5,546 bases of DNA from Clostridiales bacterium (GTDB lineage Bacteria; Bacillota; Clostridia; Oscillospirales; Oscillospiraceae). The notes beneath the pieces were generated by a model. That model saw nothing but the letters and a program-made list of their open reading frames with translations. It was not told the origin of the DNA and searched no databases. Shown here in pieces: positions 1-4,982 of this stretch. The first letter of the stretch is position 1. Every line of letters starts with the position of its first letter. Location: assembly GCA_019421525.1 (NCBI GenBank), contig JAHZFC010000074.1, positions 5,339 to 10,884 of the forward strand, written 5' to 3'. Position numbers and translations under genes: made by a program.

Positions 1-1
1 G

Positions 2-127
2 GCCAGCGAGGAAAAGACCTCGTTCCTGCAACATTTTTCGTATTTGCTCGCCCCCGGTGAGCGCGGCCCGCTGTCTCTGGAGGAGATCATGGTGCGCACG
101 GAGAGGAGGCAGTACGATGACATTTAA
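2..127 (+). CDS. C-terminal end of probable ABC transporter ATP-binding protein (partial)
   Basis: An open frame enters from the left edge and runs 41 codons to TAA at 125-127. The segment includes LSLEEIMVRTER, which resembles the tail of ABC ATPases that pair with ABC-2 permeases, where a 'LEDIM'-type motif is common near the C-terminus. The Walker A, signature and Walker B motifs would lie outside the window, so the ATPase call rests on this tail and on the neighbour. The frame overlaps the permease start at 117 by 11 bases, and the permease's AGGAGG lies inside it, a tight arrangement typical of translationally coupled ATPase-permease pairs. It would energise the export or import carried out by the next gene; the substrate cannot be told. 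Another type of upstream partner is possible but less likely. Confidence 0.6.
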   Translation, partial: ASEEKTSFLQHFSYLLAPGERGPLSLEEIMVRTERRQYDDI

Positions 128-761
128 CATGCTCTATAAGGAGCTGCGGCTGACCGCGCACCCTACGTTGTTCCTGTTCCTGTTCATGGGGGCGCTGGTT
201 TTGGTGCCGGGCTATCCCTACGGGATGGTATTCTTCTTCGGCTGCCTGGCCCTGTTCTTTACCACCCAGTTTGCCCGGGAGAATCACGATGTGTACTACA
301 CTGCCGTGCTGCCCCTGTCCAAGGGGGATGCGGTGAAGGGGCGGTGCCTGCTGTTTGGGACATTCCAGCTGGCTCAGCTGACGATATCTGTACCTTTTGC
401 TGTGATCCGGTACCTCGTTTTCCCCGGGGATAATGCGGTGGGGATAGAGGCCGATCTGGCTTGGTATGGGGCCGGACTGGTCATGTACGCAGTGTTCAAC
501 TATGTATTCCTAACAGGATATTACAAGACGGTCAAAAAGATCGGCGTCCCGTTCCTGATGGCGCTGGCGCCGGTGATGGCCCTCATCACGGCCATGGAGG
601 CCCTGGCCCATGTGCCCGCCCTGGCCTGGATAGACAGCGTGGAGCCGGCTGACCTGCTCCGGCAGGCGCCCATTTTGGCGGCGGGCGGCGCGGTCTGGCT
701 GCTGGGCTGGGCGGTGACCATCCCGGCGGCCTCTTCCCGTTTCCGCCGGGCGGATCTGTGA
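117..761 (+). CDS. ABC-2 type transporter permease
   Basis: This encodes a 214-residue integral membrane protein with about six hydrophobic segments, near residues 17-31, 33-50, 78-100, 114-134, 143-162 and 185-205. After the second segment comes ENHDVYYTAVLPLSKGDAVKGR at about residues 55-76; this polar loop, with a 'LP-(S/V)-(K/R)' turn, is characteristic of ABC-2 membrane proteins of the PF13346-like group, often found with a GntR regulator and an ATPase. The frame stays open further upstream to an ATG at 57, but the start at 117 is preferred: AGGAGG sits at 104-109 with 7 bases of spacing, and the first residues then read MTFNMLYKELRL, the usual cytoplasmic 'YKE' opening of this family. 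It overlaps the upstream ATPase by 11 bases and would form the membrane channel of that transporter. The substrate is unknown. Confidence 0.88.
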   Translation: MTFNMLYKELRLTAHPTLFLFLFMGALVLVPGYPYGMVFFFGCLALFFTTQFARENHDVYYTAVLPLSKGDAVKGRCLLFGTFQLAQLTISVPFAVIRYLVFPGDNAVGIEADLAWYGAGLVMYAVFNYVFLTGYYKTVKKIGVPFLMALAPVMALITAMEALAHVPALAWIDSVEPADLLRQAPILAAGGAVWLLGWAVTIPAASSRFRRADL

Positions 762-796
762 CGGCCGCAAACGGGGACATCCCAGATCAGAAAATA

Positions 797-828
797 AGGG
801 CGGACCACGCGACTGCGTGGTCCGCCCT
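797..828 (-). terminator. Intrinsic terminator of the holin-amidase unit, possibly bidirectional
   Basis: A perfect 14-bp inverted repeat (797-810 with 815-828) closes on a 4-base loop. Read on the minus strand, the stem is followed by TTATTTTC, a T-rich tail that suits termination of the amidase transcript, whose stop codon is 50 bases away. On the plus strand only GCTTGCGG follows, so it would be a weaker terminator for the ABC permease gene, but the two convergent units probably share it. Confidence 0.85.
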
Positions 829-878
829 GCTTGCGGGTCGTTCCCTGGCTTGGCAAAGGCCGGCCCTTTCTGGGGCGG

Positions 879-1688
879 TCAGAGCTGACCGTTCCCGTCC
901 ATCCGCTCCAGGATGGTGACCAGCTCCTCCCGGGTGACGAAGCTCTGGTACCGCTTGTTGCCCGCCTCGTCCCCCTGGATGAGGCCCTGTTCCTCCGCCC
1001 AGGTCCGCCCCGGTTCAGACCAGTCCGAGCCGGGCAGCTGTGAGCGCTGGGCCAGGTAGTTCTCCATCATGGCATCAAAGGCTTCCTGTGTCATGTCGTC
1101 CTCCTTCAGCTCCCCGGCCACATCGGCCCGGAAGTCGTCCATGGTCCTGCCGAACTTGGGGAACCAGTGCTCCACATCGGCGTGGGCCGAGGCGATGCCC
1201 CGGCGATAGCCCTCGCTGTGACAGATCACCGCCCCGTCGGCCAGCGGGTCCAGCCCGTACAGGCGGCACAGATGGGCGGTGAGCTCCACCGCCTCCTGGT
1301 AGACCCGGTGGAAATAGTCCTGGTCGTCCAGGCCGTCCTCGCAGATCTCAAAAGAGATGTGGGTGTTGTTGCCGTCCGCCCCGCAGTGCCAGCCCCGCAT
1401 GGCCCAGGGCAGGGTCTGGCAGGTGGCGATGGCGCCGTCGGCCAGCCTGCCGATGAAGGCGTGGACGCAGGCGCCCACCCCCGCCCGGTTCCAGTCGTTG
1501 CGGTTTTGATTGGTCCCCAGCAGGGCGGTCAGGCTGCCGTAGTCCGCCGCCCCGGCCAGGGGCTGGACGTACCGCTTCAGATCGGGGTTGTTTGCCCCGG
1601 TGGAGTGGACCATCACACCCTGGGGTACGATGGTCCGGCCCGCCTTGTAGCAGTCATTCTCCGTCAGCAGGCAGCGTAGCAGCCTCAT
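879..1688 (-). CDS. N-acetylmuramoyl-L-alanine amidase (endolysin type) with SLH-like C-terminal region
   Basis: A 269-residue protein predicted to cleave the bond between N-acetylmuramic acid and L-alanine in peptidoglycan. Residues about 15-180 are an Amidase_2-type zinc domain. VMVHSTGANNP supplies His28 as first metal ligand, HISFEICEDG supplies Glu114 as the likely catalytic acid, and ICHSEGYRRG with ASAHADVEHW supplies His157 and a second cluster (His169, Asp171) for the remaining ligands. The stretch GWHCG at 99-103 is typical of clostridial and phage members. Residues about 200-265, with TWAEEQGLIQGD and TREELVTILERM, resemble a single SLH-type cell-wall repeat. No signal peptide is visible, so export would need the holin-like protein upstream. 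The start is the ATG at 1688-1686: it overlaps the holin stop by 4 bases (ATGA) and has GGAGG at 1702-1698, nine bases away. The frame is open further upstream, but there it only shadows the holin. Confidence 0.92.
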   Translation of the reverse strand: MRLLRCLLTENDCYKAGRTIVPQGVMVHSTGANNPDLKRYVQPLAGAADYGSLTALLGTNQNRNDWNRAGVGACVHAFIGRLADGAIATCQTLPWAMRGWHCGADGNNTHISFEICEDGLDDQDYFHRVYQEAVELTAHLCRLYGLDPLADGAVICHSEGYRRGIASAHADVEHWFPKFGRTMDDFRADVAGELKEDDMTQEAFDAMMENYLAQRSQLPGSDWSEPGRTWAEEQGLIQGDEAGNKRYQSFVTREELVTILERMDGNGQL

Positions 1689-1891
1689 TCCCCTCCGCCT
1701 CCAGAGGGCTGGTTGTTCCGCTCGGCTTGGGTGCCGAAATAAAAGGCGATGACCACGGTGTAGATGGTCATGAAATCCTGGTCTACCCCTTTGGTAAAGG
1801 CCAGCGCGGCAAACACCGCCGTCAGCGCCAGGGTCACCAGGCTCTTGACGCACAGCAGCCGCCCCAGCCGCTGGGCCAGCTCGCTTTTCAT
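1685..1891 (-). CDS. Holin-like small membrane protein
   Basis: A 68-residue protein with two predicted membrane helices, at about residues 16-33 (KSLVTLALTAVFAALAFT) and 39-54 (FMTIYTVVIAFYFGTQ), a charged N-terminus and a glycine-rich tail ending SGGGGE. Size, hairpin topology and position directly before an amidase gene match phage holins, which form membrane lesions that let the endolysin reach the wall. The family assignment is from architecture and remembered similarity to clostridial phage proteins with a 'VVIAFYFGTQ' second helix, not from a search. The start ATG at 1891-1889 has a ribosome binding site GAAGGGAG at 1905-1898. The codons for the glycine tail also provide the Shine-Dalgarno sequence of the amidase, so the two genes are physically and translationally coupled. 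No tail or capsid gene lies upstream in this window. Confidence 0.8.
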   Translation of the reverse strand: MKSELAQRLGRLLCVKSLVTLALTAVFAALAFTKGVDQDFMTIYTVVIAFYFGTQAERNNQPSGGGGE

Positions 1892-2102
1892 GGGATGCTC
1901 CCTTCTTTCTCCGGCAGTTCCCCGCCTGAGGCGGGGCGGGCCGCACCGGGTCCGAGGAGCGGGCGGCCTCTACCATCTCTATGCTGTGGCCGGAGGTCTC
2001 GCCACAGGCTGGGCGGGCCTGGACGGGGCGGACGGCAGCCTCCGCCGTCTCATCGGTGGGGCGCTAGGGGCTGCCTTCCGATGAAAATACCATATTTTGC
2101 GG
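1892..2102. other. Gene-free divergent spacer with hairpins between holin and rpsU promoter
   Basis: No convincing gene lies here. Three inverted repeats are visible: 1920-1926 with 1930-1936 (7 bp, 3-base loop), 1984-1990 with 2001-2007 (7 bp, 10-base loop) and 2031-2036 with 2044-2049 (6 bp, 7-base loop). If the holin-amidase unit is transcribed from near the rpsU promoter region, these hairpins lie in its 5' leader. I could not identify a convincing minus-strand promoter: the AT-rich stretch 2084-2131 offers TATTTT-like boxes, but with poor spacing to any -35 element. Confidence 0.5.
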
Positions 2103-2131
2103 TTGACAAGGACGAAAAATTCTCATATAAT
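2103..2131 (+). promoter_or_regulatory. Consensus sigma-70/SigA promoter of rpsU
   Basis: TTGACA at 2103-2108 and TATAAT at 2126-2131 are both perfect consensus hexamers separated by the ideal 17 bases, in a locally AT-rich stretch. Transcription should start near 2138, giving a leader of about 70 bases before the rpsU start codon. This is the strongest promoter visible in the window and fits a highly expressed ribosomal protein gene. Confidence 0.93.
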
Positions 2132-2190
2132 ACTACTGTTAACGCCATAACTATGGCCCTTAAAGCATCCTGGATGGAGCCGGATGCCTC

Positions 2191-2200
2191 GGAGGGAGGG
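2191..2200 (+). promoter_or_regulatory. Extended purine ribosome binding site of rpsU
   Basis: GGAGGGAGGG is an unusually long, nearly all-G Shine-Dalgarno region with two overlapping registers, 8 bases before the ATG at 2209. It fixes the rpsU start. A 6-bp hairpin (2165-2170 with 2182-2187) ends 3 bases upstream of it. Confidence 0.8.
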
Positions 2201-2208
2201 AAATATAA

Positions 2209-2391
2209 ATGTCTGAGATCCATGTCCGCGAGGGCGAGTCTCTGGAGAACGCCCTGAAGCGATTCAAGCGCAGCTGCGCCAAGTCCGGCGTGCTGGCGGA
2301 GGTCCGTAAGCGCGAGTATTACGACAGCCCCAGCGTCAAGCGGCGCAAGAAGAGCGAGGCCGCCCGCAAGAACCGCAAAAAGTATTACTAA
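2209..2391 (+). CDS. rpsU: 30S ribosomal protein bS21
   Basis: A 60-residue, very basic protein that is recognisably bS21: it opens with MSEIHVREGESLENALKRFKR, continues with CAKSGVLAEVRKREYYDSPS and ends in a lysine/arginine-rich tail, KRRKKSEAARKNRKKYY. Length is normal for the Firmicutes protein. bS21 binds the 30S platform near the 3' end of 16S rRNA and assists initiation. Here the gene stands alone, with its own perfect promoter (2103-2131), a strong ribosome binding site and a dedicated terminator directly after the stop. In many Firmicutes rpsU is followed by a yqeY-type gene; here the next genes are unrelated and mostly on the other strand. The identification is secure. Confidence 0.98.
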   Translation: MSEIHVREGESLENALKRFKRSCAKSGVLAEVRKREYYDSPSVKRRKKSEAARKNRKKYY

Positions 2392-2398
2392 GAGAGAA

Positions 2399-2440
2399 AA
2401 CAGCGTTTCGCTCCAGGGCGGAACGCTGTTGTTGCTTTGG
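2399..2440 (+). terminator. Intrinsic terminator of rpsU
   Basis: AACAGCGTT at 2399-2407 pairs perfectly with AACGCTGTT at 2422-2430. The stem extends inward by four more pairs (2408-2411 with 2418-2421, one G-T) to a 6-base loop. An A-rich run precedes it and a T-rich tail (GTTGCTTT, 2431-2438) follows. It begins 8 bases after the rpsU stop. Confidence 0.9.
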
Positions 2441-2455
2441 CGGCGGCCAGGTGCC

Positions 2456-2511
2456 GTCAAGGACGCAGCCCTTGGCTTTTTGGGTGCTTTTTGCAGGGGC
2501 AAAAAGCACCC
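2456..2511. repeat. Tandem hairpins between convergent rpsU and GH18-like gene
   Basis: The first inverted repeat, 2456-2462 with 2470-2476 (7 bp, one G-T), is followed on the plus strand by five T residues (2477-2481) and could be a back-up terminator for rpsU. The second is a perfect 13-bp stem, 2482-2494 with 2499-2511, closing on AGGG, with CTTTTTGC in one arm and GCAAAAAG in the other. It lies 16 bases past the stop of the minus-strand gene but lacks a T tail on that strand. It shares its core with the hairpin at 5030-5057. Confidence 0.65.
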
Positions 2512-2526
2512 CGTGGTCGGCCGGGG

Positions 2527-3303
2527 TCAGCCCCGATCGGCTGAAAAGATCTCCTCCAGCCAGCCGTCCACCTCTGGGGCGGCCAGCAGCGCCCCGTACA
2601 GCCCCAGCTTCTGGGCCTGGTCCAGCTTGGCCCGGACGGAGCGGGGGGTGTCGAAGAGCACGAAGTGGGCCTGCCCCGCCCGGGGCATATAGGTGAAGTA
2701 GTGGGCGCACAGCCCCCGGTCGAAGAACACCGCCGGCTCCAGCCGCTCCATGAGCTCCCGCAGCCGATCCGGCCCCAGGGGGGAGCCCCGGCCGTCGGCG
2801 GGGAGGGGGAAGTCCTCCGCCGCCGCCTCCACCGCCAGCACCACCCGGTCCGCACCCCAGCGCTCCATGGCCTGCTCCAGCCGCCGGGCCAGGGTGCCCG
2901 AGGTGACCACCGAGGACACAAGCACCCGGCAGCCCGGCGCCAGGGAGGCGTAGCTCTCCGGCAGGTACAGGGCCAGCCCGGCCTGGGCGCACTGGGCCCC
3001 CAGGGCCCGGGCCAGCTGCTCCAGGGTGCCCACCGGGGCCCCCTCGAAGTCGCACACCACCCGGTCGAACCCCCGGCGGCGGCACTCCTCCGCCACCTGG
3101 CGGCAGCACAGCCGGCAGTCGCCCCCGCCAGGGTCCCCGGCGCAGGACACCATCATGGCCCCGCCCCGGATCTCCGGCGTCAGGCCGACCCCGACCAGCC
3201 GGGGACCGGGGCCCACCCGGTAGGACATATGGGCGGGAGTCAGCCCCCAGCCCTCCCCCTGGCCCCGGCCGCCGCCGGGCAGGGCGTACAACAGCTCTCT
3301 CAT
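2527..3303 (-). CDS. GH18-like TIM-barrel protein of unknown function
   Basis: A 258-residue protein with no signal peptide or membrane helix, so probably cytosolic. I do not recognise a named family with confidence. The order of features resembles a shortened, divergent GH18-type barrel. GFDRVVCDFEGAP at about residues 78-90 sits where GH18 enzymes carry the DxxDxDxE strand (here only Asp85-x-Glu87 remains). A strand LALYLPESYA follows at 110-119, then ADRVVLAVEAAAEDF at about 151-165. The tail FVLFDTPRSVRAKLDQAQKLGLYGALL at about 214-240 resembles the 'D-x-x-S-x-x-x-K ... G-x-x-G' last strand-helix of GH18. It is rich in cysteine, notably CRLCC at 63-67 plus Cys54, Cys74 and Cys84. The start at 3303-3301 is chosen over an ATG 11 codons upstream because AAGGGGG lies 7-8 bases before it. 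It diverges from yqeG. Catalytic activity is not assured. Confidence 0.75.
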   Translation of the reverse strand: MRELLYALPGGGRGQGEGWGLTPAHMSYRVGPGPRLVGVGLTPEIRGGAMMVSCAGDPGGGDCRLCCRQVAEECRRRGFDRVVCDFEGAPVGTLEQLARALGAQCAQAGLALYLPESYASLAPGCRVLVSSVVTSGTLARRLEQAMERWGADRVVLAVEAAAEDFPLPADGRGSPLGPDRLRELMERLEPAVFFDRGLCAHYFTYMPRAGQAHFVLFDTPRSVRAKLDQAQKLGLYGALLAAPEVDGWLEEIFSADRG

Positions 3304-3315
3304 CCCAGTTCCCCC

Positions 3316-3344
3316 TTGTGACCTGCGCGAAAACATGGTAAAAT
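3316..3344 (+). promoter_or_regulatory. Probable promoter of the yqeG operon
   Basis: TTGTGA at 3316-3321 and TAAAAT at 3339-3344 are separated by 17 bases (4/6 and 5/6 matches to consensus), predicting a transcript start near 3351. On the opposite strand the same A/T tract reads TGTTATTTT, a possible extended -10 for the divergent GH18-like gene, so the two promoters would overlap. Confidence 0.55.
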
Positions 3345-3357
3345 AACAAAATAAGAC

Positions 3358-3389
3358 CTGTCCGACCCTGGGATGGACCCAGGCGACAG
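3358..3389 (+). promoter_or_regulatory. Stem-loop in the yqeG 5' leader
   Basis: CTGTC (3358-3362) pairs with GACAG (3385-3389), and CCTGGG (3367-3372) pairs with CCCAGG (3378-3383) around a 5-base loop, separated by a small asymmetric internal loop. If transcription begins near 3351, the hairpin lies almost at the 5' end of the mRNA, where it could stabilise the transcript. It has no T tail and so does not look like a terminator. Confidence 0.5.
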
Positions 3390-3431
3390 TCTATCCATAT
3401 GCCCGCTTGAGGCAGATCAGAAGGTGAAACG

Positions 3432-3935
3432 ATGGCGCTGTTCCGGGCCAGGTTCCTGGCGGACGATATCTACCAGATCACCGGCCGGGCCCTGGCCCGC
3501 CGGGGCATCCGGCTGCTGCTGGCCGATCTGGACAACACTCTGGTGCCCTATGGGGTGCCCCTGCCCGATGAAAAGCTGAAAGCCTGGCGGGACGGGCTGG
3601 CTGAGAACGGCGTGACGCTGTTCATCCTGTCCAACAACCGCCATGAGAGCCGCCCCCGCACCTTTGCCGATGCCCTGGACGTGCCCTACATCGGCCACGC
3701 GGGCAAGCCCAGGACCGCGTCGTTCGCGCAGGCCATGGAGCGGATGGGGGTGGGACCCGCCCAGACGGCTATCGTGGGCGATCAGATCTTCACCGACGTG
3801 CTGGGGGGCAACCGGGCTGGGGTGTCCACCATTTTGGTGCGCCCCATCCGCCTGGCGGGCAACCCGGGGCGGTACCTGCGGTACGCCGTGGAGGTGCCCT
3901 TCCGGCTGCTGTCCCGGGGAGGTGAATGTTTATGA
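3432..3935 (+). CDS. yqeG: YqeG family HAD IIIA-type phosphatase
   Basis: A 167-residue soluble HAD-superfamily phosphatase. Motif I is LLADLDNTLVPY at about residues 29-40, with Asp32 as nucleophile and Asp34 as general acid/base. Motif II is LFILSNNR (Ser67), motif III is Lys92 in HAGKPR, and motif IV is VGDQIFTDVLGGN, with Asp117 and Asp122 for magnesium. 'DLDNTLV' and the short subclass III layout without a large cap are hallmarks of YqeG. Eukaryotic Gep4 and plant relatives are phosphatidylglycerophosphate phosphatases, so a role in phospholipid synthesis is possible; the bacterial substrate is inferred only. The start is supported by AAGGTGA at 3421-3427. The end overlaps the next gene by 4 bases (ATGA), and the last codons contain that gene's GGGGAGGTGA ribosome binding site, so the pair is coupled. 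Confidence 0.93.
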   Translation: MALFRARFLADDIYQITGRALARRGIRLLLADLDNTLVPYGVPLPDEKLKAWRDGLAENGVTLFILSNNRHESRPRTFADALDVPYIGHAGKPRTASFAQAMERMGVGPAQTAIVGDQIFTDVLGGNRAGVSTILVRPIRLAGNPGRYLRYAVEVPFRLLSRGGECL

Positions 3936-4786
3936 GCGCCATGTTCGGCCCTGCCGGAAACGCGGAAGATTTTCCCTACAAGTCCTCTGCCGACGCGCCC
4001 AGGTGGCTCCGGGAGCTGGGGCTGGACTGCTATGAATACCAGTGCGGCAAGGGGGTCCATGTGGGGGAGGAGACGGCCCGGAAGGTGGGCCGGGCGGCGG
4101 AGGAGAACGGCATCGCCCTGTCCCTCCACGCCCCCTACTTCATCAACCTGGCCAACCCGGACCCCGAGGCCCTGCAAAAGACCATCGGCTATATCACCGG
4201 GGCCTGCCTGGTGGCCGGCTGGATGGGGGCCGGGCGGGTGGTCATCCACTCCGGGGCGCTGATGAAGCGCACGCGAAGGGAGGCCCTGGATATCGCCCTG
4301 AAGTCCCTCCGGGTGGTCATCCGGGCCTGCGATGAGGCGGGCTTTGGCCGCATCACCCTCTGCCCGGAGACCATGGGGAAGATCAACCAGCTGGGCGACC
4401 TGGACGAGGTGCTGGAGCTGTGCTGTGTGGATGAGCGGCTCATCCCCTGCGTGGACTTCGGCCATCTGTACGCCCGCTCCCTGGGGGAGCTGGACGGGGC
4501 GGAGGCCATGGAGCGCATGCTGGACCGGATGCAAGAAGTGCTGGGGGAGGACCGGGCATCGGTGTTCCACAGCCACTTTTCCCACATCGAGTTCACCCCC
4601 AAGGGGGGCGAGAAGTGCCACCGCACCTTCGCCGACGACGGGGGCTACGGCCCGGACTGGGCGCCCCTGGCCGCCGCCGTGGCGGCGCGGGGGTGGAGCC
4701 CCACCTTCATCTGCGAGAGCGCCGGCACCCAGGCGGAGGACGCACTGGAGATGAAGAGGATCTACCAGCAGGCGCTGGCCCCCTAG
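3932..4786 (+). CDS. Endonuclease IV-like (Nfo-type) TIM-barrel metalloprotein
   Basis: A 284-residue protein carrying, in order, the metal-binding motifs of the AP endonuclease 2/Nfo family: LHAPYFINLANP (His66), VVIHSGA (His106), LCPETMGK (Glu146), PCVDFGHLYAR (Asp175, His178), VFHSHFSHIEF (His213, His215), GEKCHRTF (His230) and ICESAGTQAEDALEMKRIY (Glu262). These would hold the zinc cluster used for incision 5' to abasic sites in true endonuclease IV. The sequence is closer, from memory, to the archaeal/clostridial Nfo-like branch ('HFSGIEYTEKGEKKH') than to E. coli Nfo, where the Asp-x-His pair differs. Activity could therefore be DNA repair or a sugar-phosphate reaction of the same fold. 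The start at 3932 is preferred over an ATG at 3926 because GAGGTG at 3919-3924 then has a normal 7-base spacing; the upstream ATG is too close. It is coupled to yqeG by an ATGA overlap. Confidence 0.88.
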   Translation: MSAMFGPAGNAEDFPYKSSADAPRWLRELGLDCYEYQCGKGVHVGEETARKVGRAAEENGIALSLHAPYFINLANPDPEALQKTIGYITGACLVAGWMGAGRVVIHSGALMKRTRREALDIALKSLRVVIRACDEAGFGRITLCPETMGKINQLGDLDEVLELCCVDERLIPCVDFGHLYARSLGELDGAEAMERMLDRMQEVLGEDRASVFHSHFSHIEFTPKGGEKCHRTFADDGGYGPDWAPLAAAVAARGWSPTFICESAGTQAEDALEMKRIYQQALAP

Positions 4787-4800
4787 CTGGGAGCCCTGCC

Positions 4801-4872
4801 GGGCCGCCTCCCCTCGGCTCTCCCCTGGTGGGGGAGCTGTCCGCCAACAGGCGGACTGAGGGGGGGAAGCCC
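4801..4872. repeat. Palindromic element folding as a three-way junction
   Basis: An outer stem pairs CCTCCCCTC (4807-4815) with GAGGGGGGG (4858-4866), 9 bp with one T-G. It encloses two hairpins: 4817-4824 with 4830-4837 (8 bp, one G-T) and GTCCGCC 4839-4845 with GGCGGAC 4850-4856 (perfect, loop AACA). Single bases G4816, T4838 and T4857 link the three stems. GGGC (4801-4804) can also pair with GCCC (4869-4872) across a 2x2 internal loop. It starts 14 bases after the Nfo-like stop, has no T tail, and resembles, from memory, GC-rich interspersed repeats of Oscillospiraceae genomes. Confidence 0.7.
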
Positions 4873-4889
4873 AAAGGCTGGCGCCTTTG
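4872..4889. repeat. Short inverted repeat
   Basis: CAAAGGC (4872-4878) pairs perfectly with GCCTTTG (4883-4889) around TGGC. The plus strand continues GAGAACGG and then four T residues, so it is a poor terminator candidate for the Nfo-like gene. Confidence 0.5.
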
Positions 4890-4930
4890 AGAACGGTTTT
4901 CCGACTCCATTTCTTTTGACAGCGTCGTCG

Positions 4931-4975
4931 CCTCCCCCTGGACGGGGGAGGTGGCTGCGCAGTAGCCGGAGGGGG
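4931..4975. repeat. Second GC-rich palindromic unit (C-tract/G-tract)
   Basis: CCTCCCCC (4931-4938) pairs perfectly with GGGGGAGG (4944-4951) over a 5-base loop. A small stem GGCT/AGCC (4953-4956 with 4964-4967) and another purine block GGAGGGGG (4968-4975) follow. The order C-tract, G-tract, small hairpin, G-tract repeats that of the element at 4801-4872, but no upstream C-rich partner for the last block is present, so it looks like a shortened relative. Confidence 0.6.
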
Positions 4976-4982
4976 TGTATGA

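Noticed and set aside
57..116. Longer N-terminus for the ABC-2 permease from the ATG at 57
   Set aside because: The extra 20 residues are arginine- and cysteine-rich, overlap the upstream gene in another frame and lack a ribosome binding site, while ATG at 117 has AGGAGG at ideal spacing.
855..869. AAAGG/CCTTT hairpin just after the amidase stop as a terminator
   Set aside because: The stem is only 5 bp with no T-run; the 14-bp hairpin at 797-828 with a T-rich tail is a far better terminator.
1685..1976. Amidase with a 96-residue N-terminal extension starting at 1976
   Set aside because: The extension only reads through the holin gene in another frame. The ATG at 1688 has a ribosome binding site and an ATGA overlap, and it begins the recognised amidase domain.
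2050..2502. 150-residue minus-strand frame with a hydrophobic stretch across rpsU
   Set aside because: It lies antisense to rpsU and its promoter and terminator; the hydrophobic run is the complement of the basic bS21 codons.
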